Shown piece by piece: positions 63,961 to 64,000 of a DNA stretch of 64,000 nucleotides (positions are counted from its first letter, which is position 1; every line of letters starts with the position of its first letter). Below the pieces are notes generated by a model. The model had not been told where the DNA came from, did not search any database, and saw only the letters and a program-made list of their open reading frames with translations. This stretch comes from Pachyseris speciosa. Lineage: Eukaryota > Cnidaria > Anthozoa > Scleractinia > Pachyseridae. The DNA lies in NCBI GenBank assembly GCA_016490735.1, contig JAEMWC010000662.1, forward strand, positions 102,501 to 166,500, in the 5' to 3' direction. A program made the translations under genes and the position numbers.

Positions 63961-64000
63961 TACGCTTATTTCTTTGACGAGCTTGATCTCTCAGAGCCTG

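Larger units (their letters stand above)
59549..64000 (-). mobile_element. Ngaro-type (tyrosine-recombinase) retrotransposon, 3' part
   Basis: Minus-strand order: RT-RNase H, tyrosine recombinase, then a tail with a repeat of about 104 bp present twice (59549-59652, 59898-60001) separated by about 245 bp. In Ngaro elements the tail is B1-A2-B2, so these two repeats fit B1 and B2 with A2 between them. A1 should lie beyond 64 kb. No DDE integrase and no LTRs were seen. Pol and recombinase each carry one in-frame stop. Confidence 0.85.

Overview
The window looks like nuclear DNA of an anthozoan cnidarian, most likely a stony coral. This is inferred from an invertebrate laminin-alpha gene with many introns, intronless cnidarian-type class A GPCRs, and a dense load of Ty3/gypsy, Ngaro, Penelope, Polinton-like and hammerhead-ribozyme elements. 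No bacterial or organellar gene organisation is present. Most of the sequence is intronic or intergenic repeat.

The backbone of 1-42.3 kb is one plus-strand laminin alpha (alpha-3/5 type) locus. Fifteen exons with compatible splice phases are visible, almost all with clear AG/GT borders. They encode the end of one L4b (domain IV-type) unit, a run of laminin-EGF (LE) modules, and a second nearly complete L4b unit ending in LE. Its introns hold: a cluster of tRNA-Ser(CGA) and initiator-tRNA-Met genes and pseudogenes (about 0.1-16 kb); a Ty3/gypsy element (17.7-22.1 kb) nested in an inverted-repeat DNA element; several MITEs and SINEs; a 2-kb foldback element built from arrays of a 12-bp palindrome (27.9-29.9 kb); and an antisense intronless GPCR gene (30.9-32.0 kb).

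At 43.0-49.6 kb a Penelope-like GIY-YIG endonuclease reading frame is split by a 5.95-kb Polinton-like element with about 760-bp inverted repeats and a 6-bp target duplication. That element encodes a zinc-ribbon protein, a small conserved protein, a basic pX/pVI-like protein, a packaging-type ATPase and a proline-rich basic protein. No DNA polymerase, integrase or capsid gene was seen. Its ATPase gene is broken by a tandem dimer of 254-bp units, each carrying a type I hammerhead ribozyme (a retrozyme). A second, inverted retrozyme insertion with a 14-bp target duplication lies in the intron of minus-strand POP1 (RNase P/MRP) exons at 49.96-51.5 kb. Those exons are frameshifted and cut off near the Penelope 3' end.

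From 53.7 to 58.9 kb lies a second copy of 30.0-35.2 kb. It includes a second intact GPCR and duplicates of two laminin exons. The right edge (59.5-64 kb) is the 3' part of a minus-strand Ngaro-type tyrosine-recombinase retrotransposon with split direct repeats. Its Pol and recombinase frames are each interrupted by one stop codon.

All identifications come from reading the sequence and knowledge of the families. No search was run. Assembly artefacts (uncollapsed haplotypes) are possible for the 5-kb duplication.
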